A stretch of DNA of 64,000 nucleotides. It comes from Planctomycetota bacterium (GTDB taxonomy: Bacteria; Planctomycetota; UBA1135; GCA-002686595). The position numbers and the translations under genes were made by a program. Location of the stretch: positions 1 through 64,000 of the forward strand of contig SIAI01000005.1 of assembly GCA_009691855.1 (NCBI GenBank), given 5' to 3'. The notes under the pieces are model-generated. The model worked only from the letters and a program-made list of their open reading frames with translations. It had not been told where the DNA came from and did not search any database. Of the stretch, positions 1 through 8,063 are shown piece after piece (position 1 is the stretch's first letter; the number at the start of each line of letters is the position of its first letter).

Positions 1-128
1 TAGCGCCAACAAGGCGCGGTGATGGATCGTCGCTGGCAAGGCGCGCCGACGACGCGTATTCGCTGCAATACTAGGGAGGAGGCGCAACGCCGCCAGCGGC
101 GATTCAGTGCGGCGGATTGTTGGCGCTA
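1..128. repeat. Candidate palindromic (MITE-like) element at the left window edge
   Basis: The first 12 bases, TAGCGCCAACAA, are repeated exactly as the reverse complement at 117-128, followed inward by weaker complementarity. There is no convincing coding frame inside. The length (about 130 bp) and terminal inverted repeat resemble the other palindromic elements in this window, but the sequence family is different. The window starts exactly on the repeat, so the true left end may lie outside. The stretch 129-211, up to the stop of the next gene, shows nothing recognisable. Confidence 0.5.
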
Positions 129-211
129 CTTCGGGGAAGGGACACTAGCCCGTCGAAAACGAAAGCGGACCCTCGCGGGCCCGCCGAGTAGCGTCGTGAA
201 CACCAGCGCGA

Positions 212-1873
212 CTACGGCGCGCCGATCTCGATTTGCAGCGCGTTGGTCAGGCGGATGTCCTCGCCCGCGGCGTGGGTCGCGTCGCGGAAGTAGCCCTGGA
301 CGAAGAGCTTCAGGTCCACCAAGCTGGACGAGTTAGGGATGTTGAGCGGGAGGATGGAGGCATTCGTCCCGTCCCAGGGAGCCAGTGGCAGGCTTGCGAG
401 CAGGTTCGACGTCGAGATCATCAGCTCGCCGTAGGGCGTCGTGGCGCCGCAGGCGGAACCGGGTGAGGCGAAGCGTTGCTGGGTCGAGAACAGCAGCCTG
501 GGCAGCGCGCCGGCGATCTGGGCATCGTCCATGGCCAGAGTCATCTGCTTGCCGATCGTGGCTTGGCCGGAAACGAGGCTCAGGGTGCCCGGGTTCGGGT
601 TGCAGCTCAGCAGCTCGAGCACGAGTCCGAAGTCGACCATCAGCACGGCCGAACCGACCACCTGCAGATCGACGCGGGCGGCCAGGAAGCGACCGTTAGG
701 GCTGATGGCGAGGGCGTTCTCGCCCTGCTCGATTCGGGTGACCAGGTTGCCCAGGACGATCGTCCTGTTGAGCTGGATGACCGGCTCGAAGTTGCGCATG
801 AACGCGTCTTCGGACGTGCTCGCGGTCTGGGCGCGCCAGAAGATGTCGCCGTTGTTCCCGAGGAGGATGGGGGCAGCGGATCCGTTGCCCAGCGGAACCG
901 CGGAGAACGCGGGCAGGATGTCGCCTGCCTGGGCGAACTTCTGCTGCCCCGCGACGTCGTCCATGTTGCCCTTGGCGATCAGGTACGTCGGATCGTTCGT
1001 GAACCTCGGCAAGAGCGCCCCGGAGTAGACGAAGCTTCCGCGGTCGTTGAGGGCGACCTTGGGTAGGCTCAGGGTGTTCCAGTCGCGGCCGGGCACAGGA
1101 GCCGGGTCGCCTTCCTGGGCCACCTTCAGGTCCGAGTTGATCATCAGCCCCGTGACGCCCTGCCCGAAGACGACCGTGAAGTAGTCCCCGCGGTCGTTGA
1201 GCGCGAGCACGTGGTCGCTGCTGCCCAACCCATTGACCGTCGTCCCGAAGGAGGGCACGTCCATGCCTTTCGTCCACAGCACCGTCGTCTCCAGGATGTT
1301 GCCCAAGTTGTCGAGGCGGTAGCGCATGAGCACGTCCTCCTTCGTGCCCGTGACCGCCGTGTTCTGGATCTCGCCCAGCACGAGCATGTCGTTCCTGGCG
1401 TTCATCTTGATCACATCCATCTTCACCCAGGTGGAGTTCGGGCCGAGGGGCGGCGCGACGACGACCTGGTCCTTCAGCGCCACGGGCAGCAGGTTCCAGA
1501 AGGCGCCGTCGAAGGTGCTGGACCCGACCTTGACCTTGAGGATCATGCCCAGGTCGCCGCGATTGGTGAGCGCGATCGAGCCCCAGTCATCCAGCGAGGA
1601 GTTCGGCGGGGAGAACAAGAGCGCGCCCTCGCGCAGGGTCACGAAGCCGTTGCGCAGGATGCAGCCGTCGGTGTTGCTGTCCGCCAGGTTGGTGTCGGTC
1701 AGCGTGATCCACATCTTGCCGTCTGTCATCGCCACGTTCGTTAGCCCTGTCACGGCCCCGATCCCGATGATGGTGTCGCCTTCTTGAACCAGCGTTGTCG
1801 GCGTCTGGGCCGAGGCGAACGAGGGGAGGAGGCCGGTGACGGCGAGGCCGAGAATCGCTTTCGCGCGAGGCAT
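212..1873 (-). CDS. Secreted protein with repeated NxxGxx-type motifs
   Basis: A 553-residue protein with an N-terminal signal peptide (AILGLAVTGLLPSFASAQ) predicted to be cleaved after ASA. Motifs such as ALTNRGDLG, ALNDRGDYF, ALNDRGSFV and LGNNGDIFW recur about every 60-80 residues. This is typical of choice-of-anchor tandem NxxGxx repeat proteins, which are common in planctomycetes and have no known biochemical role; a beta-propeller-like fold is likely. The ORF track starts at 1882, but AGGAG touches that ATG, whereas the ATG at 1873 is about 10 nt downstream of it, so 1873 is preferred. The protein is probably exported or surface bound. It is a monocistronic gene with its promoter in 1874-2078. 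Confidence 0.75.
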   Translation of the reverse strand: MPRAKAILGLAVTGLLPSFASAQTPTTLVQEGDTIIGIGAVTGLTNVAMTDGKMWITLTDTNLADSNTDGCILRNGFVTLREGALLFSPPNSSLDDWGSIALTNRGDLGMILKVKVGSSTFDGAFWNLLPVALKDQVVVAPPLGPNSTWVKMDVIKMNARNDMLVLGEIQNTAVTGTKEDVLMRYRLDNLGNILETTVLWTKGMDVPSFGTTVNGLGSSDHVLALNDRGDYFTVVFGQGVTGLMINSDLKVAQEGDPAPVPGRDWNTLSLPKVALNDRGSFVYSGALLPRFTNDPTYLIAKGNMDDVAGQQKFAQAGDILPAFSAVPLGNGSAAPILLGNNGDIFWRAQTASTSEDAFMRNFEPVIQLNRTIVLGNLVTRIEQGENALAISPNGRFLAARVDLQVVGSAVLMVDFGLVLELLSCNPNPGTLSLVSGQATIGKQMTLAMDDAQIAGALPRLLFSTQQRFASPGSACGATTPYGELMISTSNLLASLPLAPWDGTNASILPLNIPNSSSLVDLKLFVQGYFRDATHAAGEDIRLTNALQIEIGAP

Positions 1874-2078
1874 GGGGCGCATACTCCTGATCCGAGTGGA
1901 GGGGCTTTCCCCTACGAATACCCTATCGGGTCGGGCCGGATGCGGCCATCGATGGATGGTTTCCGGCTCGGCAGCGGGGTGAGGCTATGGTCCGCGGTGA
2001 TCACTAGTCCTCGCGCGCGGAAGGGGAACACCTCCCAGGGGACGAAGACACTCCTAGGGCGAACGATACCCCGCCTGG

Positions 2079-3521
2079 CTACCCCCGTGCGGAGGGACGA
2101 GCGCTGAGAACGCGCTCGGCGACGGCCAGGAGGAGGGCGAAGGCGAGGCCCATCGGCCAACTCAGGAAGCGGTTGGCCAGCACGGCGAGCAGCGTCAGCG
2201 CCACCGCCAGGGTAGAGAGCAGGCCGGCCCAGTCGATCTCGACCCGCAGCTCGTCCGGCGCCTTGGAGAGCGGCAGGCCGCGCACGCAGCGTGGGTAGAG
2301 CGCGCGCAGCAGCAGCAGCCCGAGCAGGGTGGCCGGAAGCCACAGGCGCGCGATCAACCCTCCCTGGCCAAGCGCCAGGCCGAGGATCAGCAGCCCGAGG
2401 TAGAGCGGCAGGAGCCAGCGCACGAACAGGGCCTTGATCGTCCCGCGAACCAGCGCCTCGCTCGTGCGCGGGGCAAGCCGCAGGATCCACGCCGCCTCGG
2501 GCGTCTCGCTCAGGGGAACATGGGTCAGGAGCAGCGGCAGGTAGATGCCGACCGTGAACAGGAGCAGCGCCAGCACGTCGCCGCGCCAGGCGTCGCCGGG
2601 GGCCTGCGCTCCGCTCGCGCCGAGCAGCAGGAAGGCGAGCGGGATGCCCAGCATCGGCAGCGTGCGCAGGGCGACCTCGCGCTCGCGGGGCAGGGCGGCG
2701 AAGACGAGCTCGAAGGCACCGCGCTCCTCTTCACGTACCCACAGGCGCCGCGCCAGACGCCGCAGGGGCTCGAGCGCGCGCTCGAACGCGCCGCGGCGGA
2801 CCCCGGGGCGCTGCTCGGAGGCGGGCACGGCGAGCAGGGCCCCCACGCTCGCCAGGCAGACGATAGCGGGTACGACGAGCGCTCCGCCGCCGCGCACCAC
2901 GGCGGTCGCGAACCAGGCCGGCGGCAGCCAGGCGATCGCGGCCGCATCCGGCGTGAGGCGCGCGAGCTCGGGCAGTCGGCCCAGCAAGGCCAGCAGCGCG
3001 ATCACGAGCCCCGCGAAGAGCGCCGTTTCGAACAACACGAACAGCGCCTGAGCGCGCGCCAGGAACAGCTGCTGGGCCCAGATCAGGAGCGCGGCGAGCC
3101 CGAGCCCCTGGGCCAGCGCGAGCGCGGGCAGCCCCAGGCGCGCGGCGAGGCCGAAGGCCTCCGGCGCCAGCAGCGCGAAGGGCGCACACCAGGCGCCGAC
3201 CAGGGCGGCGAGGAGCAGTCCGAGGTGCAGGACGCGCGCGAGGGTGCGCTCCGTCGCTCGCGCCGGCAGCGCGGCGAGCCATTCGAGGCCCGGATCCTGG
3301 CGCAGGATTGCGCCCAGGTCCGAGAGCAGCGGTGGGCCGAGCACCAGGGCTCCGGTCGCGAGCGCGAAGAACGCGTAGGGGAACGCGGGCAAGAGGTCGC
3401 GCACCAGGAGCGCCAGCCCCGCCGCCAGCGCGCTCAGGAACAAGAGCGCCGGGATCGGCCCGCCGCCGCGGCGCGCCATCGCCAGGCGCGCGCCGAATAG
3501 GATCCAGGTGCGGCGCAGCAC
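2079..3521 (-). CDS. Multi-span membrane protein, ABC-2-like permease paralogue
   Basis: A 480-residue, extremely leucine/alanine-rich membrane protein with roughly 10-12 predicted transmembrane segments and a charged cytoplasmic stretch near residues 250-280. It aligns along its length with the permease at 32116-33813: REEERGAFELVFAAL matches SREQRAGFEFAVALS, SEALVRGTIKALFVRW matches EAELVRGATKGLLAVW, and the C-terminal LPLSKAPDELRVEIDW region matches VPFTHPAKKNSMDN. That paralogue lies directly behind an ABC ATPase, so this protein is inferred to be an ABC transporter membrane subunit. It has no ATPase beside it; instead it follows the thioredoxin-TPR gene by 6 bp. The ATPase at 7285-8058 is a possible partner. 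Substrate unknown. Confidence 0.75.
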   Translation of the reverse strand: MLRRTWILFGARLAMARRGGGPIPALLFLSALAAGLALLVRDLLPAFPYAFFALATGALVLGPPLLSDLGAILRQDPGLEWLAALPARATERTLARVLHLGLLLAALVGAWCAPFALLAPEAFGLAARLGLPALALAQGLGLAALLIWAQQLFLARAQALFVLFETALFAGLVIALLALLGRLPELARLTPDAAAIAWLPPAWFATAVVRGGGALVVPAIVCLASVGALLAVPASEQRPGVRRGAFERALEPLRRLARRLWVREEERGAFELVFAALPREREVALRTLPMLGIPLAFLLLGASGAQAPGDAWRGDVLALLLFTVGIYLPLLLTHVPLSETPEAAWILRLAPRTSEALVRGTIKALFVRWLLPLYLGLLILGLALGQGGLIARLWLPATLLGLLLLRALYPRCVRGLPLSKAPDELRVEIDWAGLLSTLAVALTLLAVLANRFLSWPMGLAFALLLAVAERVLSARPSARG

Positions 3522-3527
3522 GGACGG

Positions 3528-4445
3528 CTAGGAGAAGAGCTCCAGCGACAGCTTGAAGCGGTACTCGTTGGCGAGCTTGTCCTCGAGCCCGAGCATGTCG
3601 AAGACCTCGAGCATGGTCTTCTTGGCCTCGACGCGCAGCTCGCCGAAGTCGGCGCGCACGACCTCAAGAAGTTGCTCCAGTCCGCGCGCGTGGTCCATGG
3701 CGGCGATGTAGGCCTTGGCGAGTTCGATGCGCGCGCCGAGGTCGCCGGGGTTCGTGCGCACGGTCTCTTCGAGGCTGGTCAGGTCGCCCGCGCCCTCGGC
3801 GAAGTCGAGCTGCGCGCGCAGGGCCTTCACGCGCTCGGCGCTGGCCGCGTCGCCCACGAGCTTTTCGAGCACTAGCCGTGCTTCGGGCCCCTTCTTGGCC
3901 TGGATCAGGAGCCCGGCCAGGGCCAGGCGCGCGCCGCTGTGCTCCGGCGCGCCGCGCAGGACCTCGCGCAGCTGTCCGATGGCCGGCTCGAGCTCGCCGT
4001 CCTCGGCCAGGGCGAGCGCGCGCTCGACGTGCTGGTCTTCGCGCGAGGGCCCCGCGCTGCCCGGCGCGACGCGCGCCAGGAAGGCATCGAGCTCTTCCGG
4101 CGCCACCGCGCCCTGGAAGCCGTCGGCCAGCCGTCCCTCGACGATCGCCAGCACCGTCGGCACCGCCTGGACGCGGAAGGCCTGGGCCAGCTCGGGGTTC
4201 TTGTCGATGTCGATCTTGGCCAGCAGGAAGCGGCCGGCACCCTCGCGCGCACGCTTCTCGAGCTCCGGCACGAGCGTCTTGCAGGGCCCGCACCAGGTCG
4301 CCCAGAAGTCGAGCAGCACGGGCAGCTTCAGAGATCGCGCGAGGACGTCGCGCTCGAAGGTGCGCGCATCGGCCTCGACGATCCACTCGTCGCCTTTCGA
4401 AGCAGGGCCTTTCGAGACGAGGTCGGGTTCGTGGGCGGGGCTCAT
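3528..4445 (-). CDS. Thioredoxin-fold protein with TPR tail (CnoX/YbbN-like)
   Basis: A 305-residue protein without a signal peptide, so cytoplasmic. Residues about 20-130 form a thioredoxin domain with the intact active site WCGPC (C52, C55) after FWAT, and the expected cis-proline segment VQAVPTVLAI. The C-terminal half (about 145-300) is helical with TPR-like repeats (EPAIGQLREVLRGAPEHSGARLALAGLL). This is the layout of the YbbN/CnoX holdase co-chaperone family; E. coli YbbN lacks a canonical CGPC, whereas this one could be redox active. The permease gene follows after 6 bp and is probably co-transcribed. A role in assembly or redox care of that membrane protein is speculation. Confidence 0.88.
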   Translation of the reverse strand: MSPAHEPDLVSKGPASKGDEWIVEADARTFERDVLARSLKLPVLLDFWATWCGPCKTLVPELEKRAREGAGRFLLAKIDIDKNPELAQAFRVQAVPTVLAIVEGRLADGFQGAVAPEELDAFLARVAPGSAGPSREDQHVERALALAEDGELEPAIGQLREVLRGAPEHSGARLALAGLLIQAKKGPEARLVLEKLVGDAASAERVKALRAQLDFAEGAGDLTSLEETVRTNPGDLGARIELAKAYIAAMDHARGLEQLLEVVRADFGELRVEAKKTMLEVFDMLGLEDKLANEYRFKLSLELFS

Positions 4446-4582
4446 GGGATTTTTCAGGCTGGTGACGAGCGCAGCATAGGTCCCGCAGGGCCGGAACGGG
4501 ACTCTGCGCGGAGGGTGATAGTCTGGGGGCGCCGAAGAGCTTTCCCCTCACCCAGCCTCCAACCCCCGCGTACTCTCGGCCC

Positions 4583-5866
4583 ATGCTGCAGCCTTCTCTT
4601 CTCTTTCTCGTGGGTCTTGTTTGGGCAGGGACGGGTCAGGAACCTGGGCCGGCACGGAACCCGCAGGGCAAGAGAGGGAAGCTCGAGCCACTCATCCAGC
4701 TCCCCGACGACTTCGTCCAGTACGCCCGTGTCCCGGACGGCGGCATCCGGCCGCAGCTGGCGCGTGAGAAGGAGCTGCTCGACGTCCTCTACTTCAAGGC
4801 GAAGCCGGCGGACAAGGAGGGCGAGGAGAAGGGCGAACCGCAGCAACCGAGCGAGGGTGCACCGGGAGACCTCTTCCTCACGCGCTCGACGGACGAGGCC
4901 AAGAACTTCTCGAAGGGCGTGCGCGTGAACCCGACGCCGGGCTCGATCACGCTGAAGGACGGGCCGCCCACGAGCGCGATCGACGTCGGGCCGGATGGCC
5001 GCGCGCACATCGCCTGGACCTCCGCCGGGGAGACGCCATCGCTGTTCTATGCCTGCGAGCCTACGCCGGGGGCGAGCGAGCTCCAGGTCGTGGAGCTGGG
5101 CTCGATGCCCGGCCAGAGCGCCGTCACCGCACTCACTGTCGAGGCTTCCGGCCAGATCCTCCTGTTCTCCATCGCCACCGGGCCGGCCGCAGACGACGGT
5201 GGCGAGTCCTGGAAGGCCGTATATGTGCGCCGGTCCGTCGACGGGAAGACCTTCTCGGCGCCCGTCGTGATCGACCGTGACAAGTTCGACGTCTCGGACC
5301 AGAGCGGCCTGTCCGCGCACGTGGATGAGATCAGCGGCGCGATCTATGTGCTCTACCGCAACCGCTTCAAGGCCCAGCCCGACAAGGCGAGCACGAACCG
5401 CGAGGTCTGCTTGCTGTGCTCCGAGGACCAAGGCCAGAGTTTCAAGAGCTCGCGCGTGGAAAACTCCAAGCTACAGGGCGATCCGCGCTCGAGCGGGGAC
5501 CTCTTCCAGGACCCCGACACGACCCTCTTGACCTGGGACACCCGCGGACGCGTCTCCTGGTGCAAGATCCGCCGGAACCTGAACAAGGTCGACTCGCTCC
5601 TGGACATCAAGGACGAGGAGCACGCCTTCTGGCGCTCCCACCCGGCGGGCGCGACCAGCGCGATCGAGGTCATCGTGGCGTGGCTCGAACAACCCGCGAA
5701 GGAGGGCAAGCTCACCGACAAGGACGCCCCGGCCACGATCGGCTGGCAGGTCTCGTACCGCGACGGACGCGCTCCCGCCGGCCGAGGGCAGGCCCCCGAG
5801 GCCGCTGGGAAGAGCCGGCCCGCGGTGTTCGCGCGCCAGGAGCGGGGCTTCACGATCCTCTACTGA
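4583..5866 (+). CDS. Secreted Asp-box/sialidase-like beta-propeller protein
   Basis: A 427-residue protein with a short signal peptide (SLLFLVGLVWAGTG). Several BNR/Asp-box-like motifs of the form SxDxGxxF are visible: STDEAKNFSKG, SVDGKTFSAP and SEDQGQSFKSS, spaced as expected for propeller blades, with DVGPDGRAHIAW between them. The overall pattern is that of exo-alpha-sialidase-like propellers, but I cannot identify the sialidase Arg triad or nucleophile Tyr with confidence, so enzymatic activity is not claimed. It is transcribed divergently from the thioredoxin gene across a 137 bp gap. Its stop codon directly abuts a dispersed repeat starting at 5867. Confidence 0.7.
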   Translation: MLQPSLLFLVGLVWAGTGQEPGPARNPQGKRGKLEPLIQLPDDFVQYARVPDGGIRPQLAREKELLDVLYFKAKPADKEGEEKGEPQQPSEGAPGDLFLTRSTDEAKNFSKGVRVNPTPGSITLKDGPPTSAIDVGPDGRAHIAWTSAGETPSLFYACEPTPGASELQVVELGSMPGQSAVTALTVEASGQILLFSIATGPAADDGGESWKAVYVRRSVDGKTFSAPVVIDRDKFDVSDQSGLSAHVDEISGAIYVLYRNRFKAQPDKASTNREVCLLCSEDQGQSFKSSRVENSKLQGDPRSSGDLFQDPDTTLLTWDTRGRVSWCKIRRNLNKVDSLLDIKDEEHAFWRSHPAGATSAIEVIVAWLEQPAKEGKLTDKDAPATIGWQVSYRDGRAPAGRGQAPEAAGKSRPAVFARQERGFTILY

Positions 5867-6190
5867 GCCGCTTACCCGCCGCAGGCGTGCCTGGTCAGGA
5901 AAGAACAGGCTGCCCAGGTCCGCTGAGCTTCTATTCGTCGGCCGCCTGCACGACGAGCAAGACTCCTGGAGTGGCGGAAAGCGCAGCGCGGAGACGCAGA
6001 GAGCGCGGAGACTCGCGGAGCAGGATTGAGCATGGGCCTCCGCGGTGCAGCCTGCTGGAATCCGACGCTCCGCAGGTCCTCCGCCCCGCTCCCCGTTCTT
6101 CCTCCGTGGCGCTCCGCGCTGTGCGCGTCTCCGCGCTGCGTTTGGGCTGCTGGCGTCGCACGCGCTGAACGACTTGTTCTTTGGAAGGCC
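5867..6190. repeat. Dispersed composite repeat, copy 1
   Basis: The 353 bp gap between stop 5866 and GTG 6221 contains no convincing gene. It is bounded by block A (5867-5910) and block B (6167-6190). Both recur at 56712-56816 in inverted overall orientation: block A matches in 42 of 44 positions and block B in about 24 of 25 (GCCTTCCAAAGAACAAG shared). The inner edges of A and B carry an imperfect inverted repeat around AAAGAACA. Copy 1 is 324 bp against 105 bp for copy 2, because it holds a nested palindrome (listed separately). No transposase is present. Confidence 0.75.
5978..6143. repeat. Nested inverted repeat (GCAGCGCGGAGACGC family)
   Basis: Left arm 5978-6010 and right arm 6111-6143 are imperfect inverted repeats of about 33 bp sharing GCAGCGCGGAGACGC and AGCGCGGAG. 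The element lies inside dispersed repeat copy 1 and is missing from copy 2 at 56712-56816. This suggests later insertion or expansion. The CTCCGCG/GAGACGC phrasing resembles a widespread short palindromic repeat that often generates spurious ORF calls, as it does here in several frames. Confidence 0.6.
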
Positions 6191-6220
6191 TTCTGCCGAG
6201 GCCGAAGTAGAGTGCGCCCC

Positions 6221-6844
6221 GTGCAGGTCGAGATCGCCGGCCCGGTCGGGAAGCTGATCGGGGAGCTCGAGGAACCCCAGGACGCGCCGCGAGGCACCGC
6301 GATCGTCTGCCACCCGCACCCGTTGCACGGCGGCACGCTGCGCAACACGATCGTCGTGCGGGTGGCGCGGGCCCTGCGCGAACTCGGCTTCGTGACCTTG
6401 CGCTTCAACTTCCGCGGGGTCGAGGGCTCCGAGGGCGAGCACGACGGAGTGCAGGAGGTCGAAGACGCGGCGGCCGCGACGGCGCTGCTGACTCGGCGTC
6501 ATCCGGAGCTGCCGCTGTGGGTGGCGGGCTATTCCTTCGGCTCGCGCGTCGTGTCCGAGCTCGCCCTGCGCGACCAGACGATCGAGCGCGTGCTCCTGAT
6601 CGCCTTCCCCTGCGCCCTGTACGACCCCGGGTTCCTGGCGCGATTGCGGCAGCCCGGGCTGATCCTCTTGGCGGGCGCGGACGGCTTCGGAACCGCGGCC
6701 GACCTAGGTCGGGGGTTGCCCGTCCTGCCGGCACGCCTCGAGCTGGTGGAGATCCCCGCGGCCGATCACTTCTTCCGCGGCAAGACGCCCCTCGTGGAGC
6801 AGGCGGTGCACCGCTACGCTGCCCAGGCCCTCGAGGCCCGATGA
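6221..6844 (+). CDS. Alpha/beta hydrolase (COG2945-like)
   Basis: A 207-residue cytoplasmic hydrolase. The sequence CHPHPLHGGTLRN near residue 33, the oxyanion-side FNFRGVEGSEGEHD, and the nucleophile elbow GYSFGS are the hallmarks of the small alpha/beta hydrolase family COG2945. The late His is in PAADHFFRGK. I take the start as GTG at 6221, because upstream sequence in the ORF track reads through a dispersed repeat and has no domain content. Its stop overlaps the ATG of the following thioesterase by 4 bp (ATGA), so the two are translationally coupled. Substrate unknown; an acyl ester or thioester is plausible given the neighbour. Confidence 0.82.
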   Translation: MQVEIAGPVGKLIGELEEPQDAPRGTAIVCHPHPLHGGTLRNTIVVRVARALRELGFVTLRFNFRGVEGSEGEHDGVQEVEDAAAATALLTRRHPELPLWVAGYSFGSRVVSELALRDQTIERVLLIAFPCALYDPGFLARLRQPGLILLAGADGFGTAADLGRGLPVLPARLELVEIPAADHFFRGKTPLVEQAVHRYAAQALEAR

Positions 6845-7272
6845 AGAAGAAGCCCAAGACCCCGCTGCATCCCGCCGAGCCGGAACACGCCTTTCCTCGC
6901 CGCCAGATCCCCTCGATCCGGCGCGTGATGATGCCGCGCGACACGAACGCCTTCGGGACGATCTTCGGCGGGGTGATCCTGTCCGAGATCGACTTGGCCG
7001 CGGCGGTGGAAGCCCATCGCCATCACCCCGGACGGCTGGTCACCGTGGCGCTCGACGGCGTGATCTTCCGTGCGCCCGTGCAGGTCGGCGACTGCGTCTC
7101 GTTCTTCACGGAGACCGTGCGCATCGGGCACACCTCGATCCGGGTGAAGATCCGCGTCTGGGCCGAGCGCCGCTTCTCCTCCGGCGCCGAGGTCTTCGTG
7201 ACTGAGGCCGAAGCCACCATGGTCGCCGTGGACGAGCGCGGCGAGAAGGTACCCATCGGGACGAAGCCCTGA
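6841..7272 (+). CDS. Acyl-CoA thioesterase, hotdog fold (YciA-like)
   Basis: A 143-residue protein carrying the YciA/BACH-type hotdog signature RDTNAFGTIFGGVILSEID at about residues 32-50, with the catalytic Asp-Asn region preserved and a conserved VALDGVIFRAPVQVGD strand-helix pattern. The family hydrolyses acyl-CoA to free acid and CoA, usually as a hexamer in the cytoplasm. The reading frame given by the ORF track starts much earlier inside the hydrolase; the ATG at 6841 overlapping that gene's TGA is the right start. It converges on the ABC ATPase gene with only 12 bp between stops. Confidence 0.9.
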   Translation: MKKKPKTPLHPAEPEHAFPRRQIPSIRRVMMPRDTNAFGTIFGGVILSEIDLAAAVEAHRHHPGRLVTVALDGVIFRAPVQVGDCVSFFTETVRIGHTSIRVKIRVWAERRFSSGAEVFVTEAEATMVAVDERGEKVPIGTKP

Positions 7273-7284
7273 CGGGCCTGGCGG

Positions 7285-8058
7285 TCAAGAGCCCAGGATC
7301 CGGGCGGCAACTTGACGCGGATCCTCGGAATGAGTCAACACCCGGAAGACCTCTTCGAGGGAGCTTCCTCCGCCGGCCTGAGAGCGCAGCTCCTGCATGC
7401 TTCCCAGCGCGAGCAGCCGCCCCTGGTGCAGGATCGCCATGCGATCGCAGACGCGCTCCACCACCTCCAGGAGGTGCGAGGTCACGATCACCCCGCCACC
7501 TCGATCGGCCCAGCCGCGCATCAGCGCCTGGATGACCATCGCGGTTGATGTATCGAGCCCGGTCAGCGGCTCGTCGAGCACCAGCAGCGGGGGCCGGGGC
7601 AGCAAGGCGCAGGCGATGGCGACCTTCTGGCGCATGCCGCGCGAGAAGCCGCTCACGGGATCGTCCAGGCGCCCTGCGAGCTCGAGCGCGCCCATCAGCC
7701 GCTCGCCCTCCAAAGTGATCCGCCGGTCATCGAGGCCGTGCAGGCGGCCGACGAGGTCGAGGTGCTCTCTTGGGGTCAAATTGGAGTACAAAGGAGCCCC
7801 ATCTGGTACGTAACCAAGATTCCTGCGCGCCTCGATGGGGGCCCGATGGACGTCCGCTCCGGCGATCTCCACACGGCCCGCGTCGGGTTCGAGGAGCCCG
7901 CACAGGATCCTCAGCGCGGTGGTCTTCCCGGCGCCGTTCGTGCCCAGGAGCCCGACGACTTCTCCCGCGGAGACCTGCAGCGTGAATTCGGCGAGCGCCA
8001 AACGCTCGCCGTACCGCTTGCCGACTCCAGAGAACGAGGCGAGGACCGCGCTCGTCAC
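7285..8058 (-). CDS. ABC transporter ATP-binding protein
   Basis: A 257-residue nucleotide-binding subunit with Walker A GTNGAGKT (about 38-45), Q-loop region YVPDGAPLYSNLT, signature SRGMRQK, Walker B LLVLDEP and H-loop VTSH. The sequence class (ABC-2 type, CcmA-like, C-terminal GSSLEEVFRVLT) matches exporters whose permease lies on a separate chain. No permease is adjacent: upstream by 5 bp is the radical-SAM-like gene 8064-8777 on the same strand. It resembles the ATPase at 31337-32116 in having GMRQK and LEEVF/LERIF-type tails. The orphan permease at 2079-3521 is a plausible partner. Confidence 0.92.
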   Translation of the reverse strand: MTSAVLASFSGVGKRYGERLALAEFTLQVSAGEVVGLLGTNGAGKTTALRILCGLLEPDAGRVEIAGADVHRAPIEARRNLGYVPDGAPLYSNLTPREHLDLVGRLHGLDDRRITLEGERLMGALELAGRLDDPVSGFSRGMRQKVAIACALLPRPPLLVLDEPLTGLDTSTAMVIQALMRGWADRGGGVIVTSHLLEVVERVCDRMAILHQGRLLALGSMQELRSQAGGGSSLEEVFRVLTHSEDPRQVAARILGS

Positions 8059-8063
8059 TCGCG

